A stretch of DNA of 64,000 bases, taken from Rhodococcus rhodnii (GTDB lineage Bacteria; Actinomycetota; Actinomycetes; Mycobacteriales; Pseudonocardiaceae). The number at the start of each line of letters is the position of its first letter. Position 1 is the stretch's first letter. The stretch lies in contig JOAA01000005.1 in NCBI GenBank assembly GCA_000720375.1, forward strand, positions 62,001-126,000, read 5' to 3'. The position numbers were made by a program, and so were the translations under genes. The notes under the pieces are model-generated. The model did no database searches. It was not told the DNA's origin and worked only from the letters and a program-made list of their open reading frames with translations. Positions 45,940 to 55,178 of this stretch are shown piece after piece.

Positions 45940-47266
45940 TGGGCTTGCCCCGTTTGACGGACATCTGTGATGTTGCCCCCGTTTGACGGGCACGGATGTT
46001 GAGAGAGATACGGTTCGACGATCTTGTTGAAGGAGATCGTTGGTCGCGCCGAAGCCTTATCCGCCGGAGTTCCGGCGGCGTGCTCTGGACCTGATCGAAT
46101 CAGGTCGGTCGGTGCTCGATGTGGCCGCGTCGCTGGGCATCGCTCAGTCGTGCCTGTACCGCTGGAAACAACAGGACCAGATCGACCGAGGCCTGGTATC
46201 ACCCAGGCCCGAGGCGCTCGAGTCCGCCGCGTTGGCTGAGGCTCGGGCGCGGATCGCCGAGTTGGAGAACGAGGTCAAGATCCTGCGCAAGGCTGCTGCG
46301 GCTGTTGAGCAGGTGGTGCCCCCAAGCCCGGTTCGCCCTCGTGGCCGAACTGGCCATTGAGGGCGAACCGGTCAACCAGGCCTGCCTCACGCTGGGTGTG
46401 TCCCGCTCCGGGTTCTATGACGCCCGATCCCGCCCGCCGTCCGCCCGCTCCATTCGCCAAGCGTGGCTGACCGACCAGATCACCGCGGTGCACCAGGCAT
46501 CACGACAGACTTATGGGGCGCCGCGGGTGCGTGCCGAACTGGTCCACGGCCGGGGCGTGACCGTGTCACGCAAAACGGTGGCGTTGCCGATGCGCCGGGC
46601 CGGTCTGACCGGGTTATCGTTGCGGCGCAAGGTCAAACGGGTGCCCGCGGCGGTGACCGTGACCGACTTGGTCAAGCGCGACGTCCGCCGCGACGGGCCG
46701 AACCAGCTGTGGGTCACCGACATCACCGAACACCCGACTCGGGAAGGCAAGGTCTACTGCTGCGTGGTGCTCGACGCGTATTCCCGCCGCGTGGTCGGCT
46801 GGGCCATCGACTCGCGGCAACGAGCCGATCTGGCCACCGCCGCGCTGGGAATGGCCATCGATTCCCGGGGCACCGCCGGCCAGGTCCCGGACGGGATCAT
46901 CCACGCCGATCACGGCACCCAGTTCACCTCCTGGACCTTCACCGAAAGCGCCCGCAAGGCCGGACTGCTGCCCTCGCTGGGCACCGTCGGCGACCCCTAC
47001 GACAACGCCATAGCCGAGGCATTCTGGGCACGCCTGCACACCGAACTACTCGACCGGCAACGCTGGCGCACCCGCGTTGAGCTGGCGAGCGCGATCTTCG
47101 AGTACATCGAAGGGTTCGACAACCGCCGCCGGCGACACTCCGCCTTGGACTGGATGAGCCCAATAGAGTTCGAAACCACCACCCACATGTCGAGCCTGAT
47201 CTCCTCACCACCAAGTCCGCGAAACCGGGGCAACATCACCCTGTCCGCCAAAACGGGGCAAGCCCA
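45940..47266 (+). mobile_element. IS3-family insertion sequence, 1327 bp, flanked by CAT duplication
   Basis: The ends are inverted repeats of about 40 bp (45940-45980 with 47226-47266), beginning TGGGCTTGCCCCGTTT and ending ...AAGCCCA, with TG/CA termini. A 3-bp direct repeat CAT (45937-45939, 47267-47269) flanks it. The uninterrupted repeat copy 2 reads CACACTCATCCCGG, whereas here CACACTCAT/IS/CATCCCAG confirms both the boundaries and the duplication. It contains orfA and orfB. Confidence 0.92.
46040..46360 (+). CDS. IS3-family OrfA (HTH protein)
   Basis: 106 residues, TTG start behind AGGAGATCG. An N-terminal HTH (YPPEFRRRALDLIESGRSVLDVAASLGIAQSCLYRWKQQ) binds the inverted repeats; a coiled-coil leucine-zipper-like stretch (EARARIAELENEVKILRKAA) follows. 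OrfA of IS3 elements regulates the OrfAB transposase. Confidence 0.88.
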   Translation: MVAPKPYPPEFRRRALDLIESGRSVLDVAASLGIAQSCLYRWKQQDQIDRGLVSPRPEALESAALAEARARIAELENEVKILRKAAAAVEQVVPPSPVRPRGRTGH

Positions 47267-47612
47267 CATCCCAGCCAAACAAGCGCCGGACCCAGATCCA
47301 GAGCCCGCCGCCACGCGCGGCCCACGCCTTCCCCTGCCTGGCCCAACAACCAACGAAACCCCCTCATCCCCCACACGTAACAACCCAGTCCCAAACCCCA
47401 TACGACATACGGCTCCAGTGCCTATCTCCTACCAGCGACACCCACGAAACACACTCATCCCGGCCACACAAGCACCACTACCGACCCACATCCAGAGCCC
47501 ACCACCACGCGCGGCTCACGCCTTCCCCCTGCCTGGCCCAACAACCAACGAAACTCCCTCGTCCCTCGCATTCAACAAAGCACCGCAACCGAGCCAGCTC
47601 TCCAGAACCTAA
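46341..47612 (+). CDS. IS3-family OrfB transposase, open past the element end
   Basis: DDE integrase-type core with the D-D-E residues in LWVTDITEHP, IHADHGTQFTS and AIAEAFWARLHTELL. Start given as GTG 46341, though OrfB is normally produced as an OrfAB fusion by frameshifting; the two frames differ by +1, and a CCCCCAAG stretch at 46319-46326 is the likely slip site. No stop lies inside the IS: the frame runs through the right inverted repeat and 346 bp into flanking tandem repeats, ending at 47612 with about 115 residues of non-transposase tail. Confidence 0.85.
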   Translation: MAELAIEGEPVNQACLTLGVSRSGFYDARSRPPSARSIRQAWLTDQITAVHQASRQTYGAPRVRAELVHGRGVTVSRKTVALPMRRAGLTGLSLRRKVKRVPAAVTVTDLVKRDVRRDGPNQLWVTDITEHPTREGKVYCCVVLDAYSRRVVGWAIDSRQRADLATAALGMAIDSRGTAGQVPDGIIHADHGTQFTSWTFTESARKAGLLPSLGTVGDPYDNAIAEAFWARLHTELLDRQRWRTRVELASAIFEYIEGFDNRRRRHSALDWMSPIEFETTTHMSSLISSPPSPRNRGNITLSAKTGQAHIPAKQAPDPDPEPAATRGPRLPLPGPTTNETPSSPTRNNPVPNPIRHTAPVPISYQRHPRNTLIPATQAPLPTHIQSPPPRAAHAFPLPGPTTNETPSSLAFNKAPQPSQLSRT

Positions 47613-47687
47613 CGCCGGGCCAAAGCCTTTCCATGCCTCGTACTCCAGCCCGGGATCGTTATAGGCGACTGGCGATGGCTCGGCCTA

Positions 47688-48270
47688 GACGTGCCCGCAT
47701 GGCGAGCGCTAGTCGATCGGGCGCTCGACTTGCCTGGCAGGTGGACCGATGACCCGGCCCGATACACGGCGGCAGGATGCCTGACCGGGCGCGAGTTCCC
47801 CACAAAGATCACCCTGGCTCAGCGGATGAGGACCCAGTCACGTTGCCCTATCGTGCCCGTGGCCGCCACCAGGTGGCGCACCAAACAGCGTTCCAGACTG
47901 GCATGAACACCACCGGGTGGGATGAGCACCAGGTTCGCCGCTGGTAGTCCTGGTACCGACATGCTGGTCATGCTCGCCCACGCCATCCCGACCGCGATCC
48001 CCGCCCGACAACGCACCTGCACTCGCCCACGCCATCCTGACCGCGATCGCCGCCCTGGAGCGCACTCGCCCCGGCGGCCAGAAGCTGATCCCGTTGTCCG
48101 TCAACGAGATTCGCCGCCTGTCCGCCGAGCTCGCCGCCACCACGCACCCATCAGCCGCTGGCCGGCCCGGTTCCGCTGGCGCCGCCTACACCAAGCCCGC
48201 GCCAAAACCGGCCACCATCGACGCCGCGGCCAGCACCCCTATGACGAACCCCGGCTGGAGTGCTCGCTAG
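47688..48270 (+). pseudogene. Decayed transposase remnant (IS701-like)
   Basis: Fragments in different frames resemble an IS701-type DDE transposase: RALVDRALDLPGRWTDDPARY (47700s), then GWDEHQVRRW followed by an in-frame TAG and SWYR (47910s), then KLIPLSVNEIRRLSAELAA (48090s) and a C-terminal Arg-rich block. The parts keep the family order, but the middle is missing and frames shift. The two parental inverted repeats were not found. It is an older mobile-element scar next to the intact IS3 copy. Confidence 0.6.
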
Positions 48271-48770
48271 GACGTCGTCACCGGGTGCGACGCGATCGCG
48301 ATCAAGCAGGCGACGACGTCATCGAGCGGTCGGCTGGCGTCCAACTCATGTGTGCAGCTCGCCCTGAGCAACGGCTCGACCGTGGCGAGGTCATCCAAGA
48401 TCATCGCTCGTTCCACCGCAGTCTTCCCGTAGTTGTTCGTCGTTCTGCGGGCGACCCGGTCAAGGATTACGTCAGCAGGGGCGCTGAGCAGAACGACAGC
48501 GTCGAAACGGTCGTAGAACTTCCACTGGTTCCGTACGCACCCTTGAACGAACAGCGAGCGGCCATCATCGGAGTCCAGCAGCCCGGTGATCTTTTCCTCG
48601 ACCCAGAGCCACTCCCCGCGGTGCACCTCATCAGAGGACTCGGCGTACTCCCGATACTCGCGCCAGCCCGGGTCATCGGTGTCCACGACGCGATAACCCC
48701 GTCGGCCAAGTTCGACAAGCGCCGACGACTTGCCCGTCCCCGACATGCCGGTCACCAAGATCTTCGACAC
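48267..48770 (-). CDS. Small P-loop kinase (shikimate/adenylate kinase-like)
   Basis: 167 residues, GTG start. Walker A GMSGTGKSS at residues 8-16 and a DxD-type segment VVDTDDPG nearby, with RTTNNYGK resembling a lid region of nucleotide kinases. Related AAA-like kinases without fixed substrates occur in actinobacteria, often in accessory regions. It is on the opposite strand from the NACHT gene and overlaps the pseudogene end by 4 bp. Substrate unknown. Confidence 0.8.
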   Translation of the reverse strand: MSKILVTGMSGTGKSSALVELGRRGYRVVDTDDPGWREYREYAESSDEVHRGEWLWVEEKITGLLDSDDGRSLFVQGCVRNQWKFYDRFDAVVLLSAPADVILDRVARRTTNNYGKTAVERAMILDDLATVEPLLRASCTHELDASRPLDDVVACLIAIASHPVTTS

Positions 48771-48779
48771 GGGACAACG

Positions 48780-49016
48780 CTACCGCCCAGCCACACCCTG
48801 ACTCCCCCTGATCGCCGAAACATCCTGATCTCTCGACCACACCACTACAACGACGAGAAACGCGATCGCCCCGCCGAAGAGCAACACGATCTATGGCGAA
48901 GTTTGGTCGACAAGGAAATTGCCGACGATGCCAGCGGCTCCGTAGACCAATGCCGCGCGAGTGTTCGCGTTGCCGAGCATGCCGCGTAGCACGCTGAGAC
49001 TCGTGGCGTGAAGCAT
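48780..49016 (-). pseudogene. Possible broken small membrane protein upstream of the kinase
   Basis: From an ATG at 49016, one frame reads a plausible peptide with LVYGAAGIVGNFLVDQT, meets TAG at 48891, and continues in the same frame with a clear membrane segment (IVLLFGGAIAFLVVVVW) to a stop at 48780, 9 nt before the kinase start. Either a gene with an inactivating stop, or a 34-residue membrane peptide from the GTG after the TAG. Weak. Confidence 0.3.
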
Positions 49017-49034
49017 GCTCGGTAAGTTCGAGCA

Positions 49035-52000
49035 ATGACCGATGCGTTGCGCTTGGCCCAGAACCTGATCAAACCTGTTGCGCAGGCAGTGATTTCAGAC
49101 AGGCGGCAGCGCGCGAACCGGTCACTTCCGCTCGCCGAGTTGATCAACGTCACGGTCTTCGACGACTACAAGCGCCGGAAGCTCAGCCGTGAGATCGAGG
49201 CGATGTGCGACGCGGTCGCCGAACGCCTTGAAGCCTTCTACTCAGGCGAGTGGTCCGGGCTCGAAGATGCCGAGCGAGCGTTGGCGATGGAAGCGGTCGT
49301 CGACGCCTTCGCCAAGGCCGACCTGTCGGACGGCGCCTTCTTCGAGGTGGACGCCGACCCGGTCAAACTCGCCCGCCACTTACGAAGCACGATGCCCCGG
49401 ACCCCACCGATGAGCGCGGCGGGCGAGGCGTTGTACGACAGACTGCTGGCCGAATCGTGCACCATCTACGCACAGATCGCCGTCCACCTCGCATCATTCA
49501 CCCCGCGCGGGATAGCCGAGTCCTTGTCACGGATGTCCAAGCTGCGCAACCAGGTGGAACAACTGCTTGACCGATTGCCGATGCGGTCACTGGACGCTCC
49601 CGCAGGCACCGACCAGGACGAGGAGTTCCTTCGTCGCTACCTGAACTACGTCAGCACAACGCTCGACCACATCGAACTCTTCGGTGTCCACACCAGGAAC
49701 TTCCGGCCGCAGACCTCGCTGAGCGTCGCCTACGTGAGCCTGACCGTCTCCGTCGACAACCGGCGCGCAAGCCTGAGCAGCGCCATCGCGGGCGAGAACC
49801 TCCCCGAGACGAACACCCTGCGGGTCGAACAGGCCCTTGCTGGATCCACCCGCACGCTTCTCACCGGTGAACCGGGGTCAGGAAAGACAACTTTGTTGCA
49901 GTGGCTGGCCATCACGGCAGCCCGGGGAGCCTTCAAGGCCGATTTGGCCATGTGGAATGGCCTGGTCCCGTTCTTCGTGCGACTCCGGAGCTACACGGGC
50001 AGCCGAATGCCAGCCCCGGAACAGTTCCTGGACAGCTGCCCGTTCGCCGCGCTGACGCCTCCGGGCTGGGTGCACCGCGTGCTCACCGACGGCCAAGCAT
50101 TGCTGCTGGTCGACGGCGTCGACGAACTGCCCGTCTCGGAACGCAACGCCGTCCGCGACTGGCTGCGAACCCTGGTGCAGACGTACCCGGATAACAAGAT
50201 CGTGGTGACGGCTCGTCCGGCCGCAGCCACGCCAGCATGGCTTCAACACGAAGGATTCACTCCCGCTGCCCTGGAGCGGATGAGCAACCGAGACGTCCGA
50301 GAACTCATTGCCTACTGGCACGCCGCCATCCGAAGCGCCGGGCATCTGCCGTGCCAGGAGCACGAACTGCCCGGCTACGAACGTGCCCTACTCGCGAAAC
50401 TCGAGACAAGCACACCTCTGCAGACGCTCGCGACAAACCCGCTGCTGTGTTCCTTGCTCTGCGCCCTCAACCTTGACCAACACACCGCGTTGCCACCGGA
50501 CCGAATGGGCATTTATGCGGCGGCACTGGACATGTTGCTCGAACGCCGGGATGTCGAGCGCCGGATCGCCAGCGATGTCTCACTGATCATCCGCAACAAG
50601 CTCCACCTGCTGCAGTACCTGGCCTGGCGGCTGTCCCTGAACAACCGCACCGAGCTGACGAGGAAGGACGCCGTTCAGCGGATCACCGAACGGCTGGCAA
50701 CGATGTCCATGCCGACCGAGCAAGCCGAGTCCATAGTGGATCATCTGCTGCAGCGCAGCGGGGTCATCAGGGAACCGGCGGTCGACAAGATCGATTTTGT
50801 GCACCGGACCTTCCAGGAATATCTGACGGCGGCAGAGGCTGCCGAACACGGCGACGTCGGCTTGCTCATTGATCGGGCACATCTGGATGCCTGGCGAGAG
50901 ACCGTGATCCTCGCGGCAGGCCATGCGAACAAGCCGGTACGCCATGAACTGCTGGCTGGTCTCCTTGACCGTGCGGACACAGAACCCAGGAATGCCCGCA
51001 CACTCCGGCTGCTCGCTGCGGCATGCCTTGAGACGGCCGGTCCTCTCGATGCCGATTTACGCGCCCGCGTGGAAGAGTGCCTGGCCGGCCTGGTTCCACC
51101 GCGACGATCTGCCGAGGCCCGTTCGCTCGCATCGGTCGGTCGCGTTCTGCTGAAGCATGTGCCCCACGACAGTTCGGCGATGACCGAAGCCCAGACGAAG
51201 GCCACCATCGAAGCGATCGCATGGGTGGGCGGTGACGAGGCCCTTGAGATCCTGTCCAAATATGCGCGCAGAGCGCCAAGCAACCTGCACCGGCCATTCG
51301 CGGCACTGGCGAAGTACTTCGACCCGCGCAAGTATGCCGATCTTGTCCTCTCGCACCTCGCTGAGTTCCTTGATGATCCTTGGATCTACGGCAAGGCAGA
51401 ACTGGAGGCGGTTCGCAGAGTCGCAGGCGTGCAGCACATCGGCTATCTATGGCTGGACGATGTGGACAGCCTGACCACGCTGTCAAGCTTGCCGTCCATT
51501 CGAAGCCTCTGGGTGTCGGGAGCCATTGCGGACATGGCTCCCTTGGTGCACCACACCGAGATCAAGCGGTTGGTCGTATGGTCGTCCGACACACTGACCG
51601 GGCTGGAGGCCCTTGCCCAACTGTCTCAGCTGACCGAACTGATCCTCGGACACAGAGGGTTTCCCGACATCGAGTTCGTCCGTTCCCTGCCCGGACTCAC
51701 TGAACTGCGGCTCCACGACCTGGCTGCGGTGACGGACTTCAGCCCGCTTGAGGCGCTGTCGAATCTGACGGATCTCGCTCTGGAGACTCCAGAATCACTG
51801 ACCTCACTCACACCACTGCAGAACATGCCCAATCTGGCTCAGCTGACGCTCCGTGGCCGTGTATCACCGCCAGGCGGGCTGCACGAGGTGGCGGCCGCAC
51901 TGCCGAACCTGGTTGGACTGCATCTCTACGAGGCCAACTGGGTTCGCGACATCGGGCCCGTCACGCGGCTGCAAAAGCTGCGGCGGCTGTCGCTGAACTC

Positions 52001-52262
52001 TCCGAAGGTGTCCAGTATCGCCGTTCTTGAACGCATGCCCCTCCTCCGGTTCCTCGACCTTCGCTGCCCTGGAGTCGAGGACATGTCCGTCGTGGCGAAG
52101 CTGCCGAACCTCGAGACGCTGTACATCCGAAATCCCATCGGCCCGATAGATCCCGTCGCGCTGCCTACCAACGACACGACCGTCTTCGTTCCGGACACTC
52201 GGACAGCACAACGGTGGCGGCGGGTGCCTGGCCAGGCCGCTCGAATCAGGGCGACAGGCTAG
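49035..52262 (+). CDS. NACHT NTPase with leucine-rich repeats (bacterial NLR-like)
   Basis: 1075 residues. N-terminal helical effector-type domain (about 1-250, NNH-like), NACHT NTPase (about 255-500) with Walker [10 protein letters not shown] (Lys284), Walker [11 protein letters not shown] (Asp360, Asp363, Glu364) and VVTARP, a winged-helix segment [10 protein letters not shown] (about 588-597), a helical middle, and about 11 leucine-rich repeats of 20-25 residues (about 802-1050). Bacterial NACHT proteins (bNACHT) protect against phage; most end in other sensors, and LRR ends resemble eukaryotic NLRs. The LRR region is the presumed sensor, the N-terminus the presumed effector. No obvious nuclease or TIR motif. 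Confidence 0.9.
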   Translation: MTDALRLAQNLIKPVAQAVISDRRQRANRSLPLAELINVTVFDDYKRRKLSREIEAMCDAVAERLEAFYSGEWSGLEDAERALAMEAVVDAFAKADLSDGAFFEVDADPVKLARHLRSTMPRTPPMSAAGEALYDRLLAESCTIYAQIAVHLASFTPRGIAESLSRMSKLRNQVEQLLDRLPMRSLDAPAGTDQDEEFLRRYLNYVSTTLDHIELFGVHTRNFRPQTSLSVAYVSLTVSVDNRRASLSSAIAGENLPETNTLRVEQALAGSTRTLLTGEPGSGKTTLLQWLAITAARGAFKADLAMWNGLVPFFVRLRSYTGSRMPAPEQFLDSCPFAALTPPGWVHRVLTDGQALLLVDGVDELPVSERNAVRDWLRTLVQTYPDNKIVVTARPAAATPAWLQHEGFTPAALERMSNRDVRELIAYWHAAIRSAGHLPCQEHELPGYERALLAKLETSTPLQTLATNPLLCSLLCALNLDQHTALPPDRMGIYAAALDMLLERRDVERRIASDVSLIIRNKLHLLQYLAWRLSLNNRTELTRKDAVQRITERLATMSMPTEQAESIVDHLLQRSGVIREPAVDKIDFVHRTFQEYLTAAEAAEHGDVGLLIDRAHLDAWRETVILAAGHANKPVRHELLAGLLDRADTEPRNARTLRLLAAACLETAGPLDADLRARVEECLAGLVPPRRSAEARSLASVGRVLLKHVPHDSSAMTEAQTKATIEAIAWVGGDEALEILSKYARRAPSNLHRPFAALAKYFDPRKYADLVLSHLAEFLDDPWIYGKAELEAVRRVAGVQHIGYLWLDDVDSLTTLSSLPSIRSLWVSGAIADMAPLVHHTEIKRLVVWSSDTLTGLEALAQLSQLTELILGHRGFPDIEFVRSLPGLTELRLHDLAAVTDFSPLEALSNLTDLALETPESLTSLTPLQNMPNLAQLTLRGRVSPPGGLHEVAAALPNLVGLHLYEANWVRDIGPVTRLQKLRRLSLNSPKVSSIAVLERMPLLRFLDLRCPGVEDMSVVAKLPNLETLYIRNPIGPIDPVALPTNDTTVFVPDTRTAQRWRRVPGQAARIRATG

Positions 52263-52276
52263 TAGAACGTGTTACA
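52263..52276 (+). promoter_or_regulatory. KstR-like operator ahead of the SDR operon
   Basis: TAGAACGTGTTACA fits the TnnAACnnGTTnnA consensus of the TetR-type cholesterol regulator KstR. It fills the gap between the NACHT stop and the SDR start (8 nt downstream), a position consistent with a promoter-proximal site of a leaderless or short-leader transcript. The repressor itself is not in the window. Confidence 0.6.
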
Positions 52277-52284
52277 GTTTTCGC

Positions 52285-53073
52285 ATGATCCTTGATCGGT
52301 TTCGGGTTGACGGACTTGCCGCTGTGGTGACCGGGGCCGGGCGGGGGATTGGGGCCGCGACCGCTGTCGCCCTGGCCGAGGCCGGGGCGGACGTGGTCAT
52401 CTCGTCACGGACAGCCGAGCAGCTGAAAGACGTCGCACAACGCATCGAAGCCGCCGGTAGGCGCGCGAAGGTCGTCGAAGCCGATCTGAACGACCTCGAC
52501 GCGGTGAGCCAGCTGGCAACAGCCGCGCGGGACGAATTCGGGCGCCTCGATATCGTCGTCAACAACGTCGGCGGGTCGATGCCCGCGCCGTTCATGAACA
52601 CCTCGCCCGATGCACTCAAGGACGCGTTCCACTTCAACGTCGCCACGGCGCACGCGCTCAACCTCGCGGCCGTACCGATCATGCTGGAGAACGGTGGCGG
52701 GTCGATCGTGAACATCTCGTCGGCGATGGCGCGGCTCACCGGGCGCGGCTTCATTGCCTATGGAACCGCCAAGGCCGCGCTCTCGCACTACACACGGCTC
52801 GCTGCCACCGACCTTGCGCCCAAGATCCGGGTCAACGCCATCTGTGTCGGCTCGGTCGCCACGTCCGCGCTTGACATTGTGCTGCAGCACGAGGAAATCA
52901 AGACCAAGATGGAGCAGGCCACCCCGCTGAAGGTCATCGGGGAACCCGCTGACATCGCGGCTTCCATCGTTTACCTGGTCAGTGCCGCCGGCAAGTTCGT
53001 CACCGGCAAAGTGCTCGAAGTGGACGGTGGCACCGAACGCCCCACCCTCGATCTCGGCCTGGAGGACCTGTGA
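52285..53073 (+). CDS. Short-chain dehydrogenase/reductase
   Basis: 262 residues, classical [11 protein letters not shown] (16-23), NNVGG, active-site Ser in NISSAM, YGTAK with catalytic Tyr and Lys, and C-terminal [15 protein letters not shown](P)-dependent oxidoreductase; with the KstR-like site, a steroid or bile-acid hydroxysteroid dehydrogenase role is inferred. It starts 22 bp after NACHT but has its own operator. It overlaps the next gene by 4 bp (GTGA). Confidence 0.92.
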   Translation: MILDRFRVDGLAAVVTGAGRGIGAATAVALAEAGADVVISSRTAEQLKDVAQRIEAAGRRAKVVEADLNDLDAVSQLATAARDEFGRLDIVVNNVGGSMPAPFMNTSPDALKDAFHFNVATAHALNLAAVPIMLENGGGSIVNISSAMARLTGRGFIAYGTAKAALSHYTRLAATDLAPKIRVNAICVGSVATSALDIVLQHEEIKTKMEQATPLKVIGEPADIAASIVYLVSAAGKFVTGKVLEVDGGTERPTLDLGLEDL

Positions 53074-54140
53074 CATACCGCGTTGTCGCGTGGAGCACCG
53101 GAAACGTTGGGCGCCAGGCAATCGCGGGCATCGATGCCCGGCCTGACCTCGAGCTCGCCGGGGTCTGGGTCTCCTCGCCCGGCAAGGTCGGCCGCGATGC
53201 CGGTGACCTTGCTGGGCTGGGCCGGGAACTGGGTGTGAAGGCAACTGATGACGCGGATGCCTTGCTGGCATTGAAACCTGACTGTGTCGTGTACACCGCC
53301 ATGGCCGACGACCGGCTCAACGAGGCTTTGGACGACCTCGCCAAGATTCTGCGGGCCGGGGTCAATGTGGTGTCGAGTTCTCCGGTTTTCCTTCAGTTCC
53401 CCGATGGCGTCGTGCCCGGGGAAGTCTCGGGGCCGATCAGGGCTGCCGCTGACGAGGGACAGGTTTCGTTGTGGGTCAACGGGATCGACCCGGGCTTTGC
53501 CAACGACACCCTCCCGCTCGCGCTCACCGGGATCAGTGAACGCATCGACGAGGTCCGCTGCCAGGAGATCCTGGACTACTCCACGTACGACAACCGCAAG
53601 GTCCTGTTCGACATCATGGGTTTCGGCGCGAAACCCGGCGACACCCCGCTGCTGCTGCAGCCCGGCGTGCTCGAACTGGCGTGGGGCAGCGTCGTCCGGC
53701 AGATCGCGGCGGGCCTTGATGTCGAACTCGACGAAGTCACAGCCGTTTTCGACACGGTGCCCGCGCCGGAAACGTTCGAAATCAAGTCCGGTGTGATCGA
53801 AGCCGGGACCACCGCCGCACTCCGGTTCGAGGTCATCGGCAAGGTCAACGGCAAAGCCGTGTGCGTCTTGGAACACGTCACGCGCCTTCGCCCGGACCTC
53901 GCACCAGACTGGCCGCAGCCCGTCGGACAAGGCAATTACCGCGTCATCGTCACTGGTGAGCCGACTATGACCGTGGACTTGCAACTCATGGCATCCGACG
54001 GCGACCACAACACCGCGGGCCTGAAGACCACCGCCATGCGACTGGTGAACGCGATCCCCGCGGTCGTCGAAGCACAGCCGGGATTGCTTACCGTTCTTGA
54101 CCTTCCGACGATCACCGGCCGAGGACTTGTGGCACAGTAA
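53070..54140 (+). CDS. Dihydrodipicolinate reductase-like NAD(P)-binding protein
   Basis: 356 residues, GTG start overlapping the SDR stop. N-terminal Rossmann motif [17 protein letters not shown] and VVSSSPVF match the DapB-related family found in mycobacterial steroid and lipid loci, which are not lysine-pathway enzymes. A substrate-binding C-terminal domain follows ([18 protein letters not shown]). Function presumably in steroid degradation with the SDR; the exact step is unknown. Confidence 0.88.
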   Translation: MTYRVVAWSTGNVGRQAIAGIDARPDLELAGVWVSSPGKVGRDAGDLAGLGRELGVKATDDADALLALKPDCVVYTAMADDRLNEALDDLAKILRAGVNVVSSSPVFLQFPDGVVPGEVSGPIRAAADEGQVSLWVNGIDPGFANDTLPLALTGISERIDEVRCQEILDYSTYDNRKVLFDIMGFGAKPGDTPLLLQPGVLELAWGSVVRQIAAGLDVELDEVTAVFDTVPAPETFEIKSGVIEAGTTAALRFEVIGKVNGKAVCVLEHVTRLRPDLAPDWPQPVGQGNYRVIVTGEPTMTVDLQLMASDGDHNTAGLKTTAMRLVNAIPAVVEAQPGLLTVLDLPTITGRGLVAQ

Positions 54141-54144
54141 GGAC

Positions 54145-54669
54145 ATGACTAGGGGGCCTTGGTTAGTCGGAGTGTCGTTGCTTCTGCTCGCCGCGTGCGG
54201 GCAGCCCGCCCTGCCCGTCGCCGACGGGCCGCCGAACGAGCCAACCACGCCGGCACCGACGACCACGACAACCGTCTGGCCGCCATCGCAGGTCGAGCCT
54301 GACATCCCGCCGAACCACGTGGACAACAACGCGTGGAAAGAGCCGAAGGACATGACCGAAGCGGCCACCAAGGCCGCCACCGCACTCATCGAGCGCATCC
54401 GGCCCGAACTGGAAAAGCTGCGGGCCAAGAACGACTTCTCGCTGGAGTCGACCCGTCGCGTGCTCGCGAGCTTCGGCTACAAGGAAGTCGACATCCAGGC
54501 GATGCGCGTTCCGTTGGGGACCAACGCGGTACCACCACCGGGCGCGGCGTTCGGCTTCGCCGTCGAGGGCGGCTGCGTCAGCGGAGCTGTCACGCCCGAC
54601 GGAGTCAACCTGAGCACCTCAGGACCGGTAGCCGATTGGGGCTGCAACCTGATCGGCCCGACTCACTGA
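54145..54669 (+). CDS. Putative lipoprotein
   Basis: 174 residues. Lipoprotein signal (about 1-18, lipobox LLAAC) followed by a Pro/Thr-rich linker (EPTTPAPTTTTTVW) and a soluble domain with two C-terminal Cys (EGGCVSGAVTPDG, ADWGCNLIG). AAGGAC ribosome site precedes ATG 54145, 4 nt after the reductase stop, so it may be co-transcribed with the steroid genes. Function unknown. Confidence 0.8.
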   Translation: MTRGPWLVGVSLLLLAACGQPALPVADGPPNEPTTPAPTTTTTVWPPSQVEPDIPPNHVDNNAWKEPKDMTEAATKAATALIERIRPELEKLRAKNDFSLESTRRVLASFGYKEVDIQAMRVPLGTNAVPPPGAAFGFAVEGGCVSGAVTPDGVNLSTSGPVADWGCNLIGPTH

Positions 54670-54767
54670 TCACCGCTCACGGCCGCGTCTGCGAACAATC
54701 GCCTGCTGTACTCGGCCGTTCCGATCATGACCGCCCGAGAGTGCTCACCGTCCGGCAGGAACACGGG

Positions 54768-55118
54768 CTATGCCGTCTCACCGAGGAACTTGCGCGCCGC
54801 GTCCATCGCGGCCTCGGCTTCCTCGGCGGAGCCACAGGTGAGTTCGAGTTTGCGGCCGTCCTGGGCGGTCAGCTTGAGCGTCACCTTCTTGGCGTTACGG
54901 CTGGCGATCAGCCATTCCTTGAGGGACCGGATCAACGTCGTCGCGGTCGCGCTCGTCAGCACCACCACTACTGCGTCGAGGACTGGGCCCATGTGGCCCT
55001 CTTCGATGGGCGGTGAGGAAAGCGTCACGCGGCCGCGCAGTTCGTCCTCGTCACGCAGCCAGTTCGCCAGTGCCCGCAGATCGTCGTCGGCGCCGTCAAC
55101 AGAAATCGCAGCTGTCAC
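54768..55118 (-). CDS. EACC1 (effector-associated constant component) protein
   Basis: 116 residues. DDDLRALANWLRDEDELRGRV, EEGHMGPVLDAVVVVLTSATATTLIRSLKEWL and the closing VTLKLTAQDGRKLELTCGSAEEAEAAMDAA match EACC1, a small invariant component found beside effector genes (caspase, trypsin, TIR) and iSTAND ATPases in actinobacterial conflict systems. It is stand-alone here. GTG at 55118 taken as start; GTG 55127 also possible. It follows the lgt terminator on the same strand. Confidence 0.72.
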   Translation of the reverse strand: MTAAISVDGADDDLRALANWLRDEDELRGRVTLSSPPIEEGHMGPVLDAVVVVLTSATATTLIRSLKEWLIASRNAKKVTLKLTAQDGRKLELTCGSAEEAEAAMDAARKFLGETA

Positions 55119-55135
55119 AGGAACCACAGTAAAGC

Positions 55136-55164
55136 GACAAGCCCGGCACACGGCCGGGCTTGTC
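55136..55164 (-). terminator. Terminator after lgt
   Basis: Perfect 12-bp arms GACAAGCCCGGC (55136-55147) and GCCGGGCTTGTC (55153-55164) with a 5-nt loop, 14 nt after the lgt stop. Confidence 0.75.
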
Positions 55165-55178
55165 CACTTCGTTGCCTG

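Larger units (their letters stand above)
45835..47590 (+). repeat. 190-195-bp tandem repeat, interrupted by the IS3 element
   Basis: Copy 1 starts in the hydrolase 3' end (45835) and resumes after the IS (47267-47354); copy 2 is 47355-47549; copy 3 is cut short near 47590. Each has GAAAC(N)CCCTC, GTAACAACCCAGTCCCAAA, CCTATCTCCTACCAGCGACA and CACACTCAT in order. Without the IS, copy 1 is 190 bp and copy 2 is 195 bp. Confidence 0.85.

Noticed and set aside
48673..49035. 120-codon minus-strand frame overlapping the kinase start
   Set aside because: Overlaps the well-supported kinase gene, and its composition is unlike a real protein; the frame beside it (48780-49016) is more plausible.
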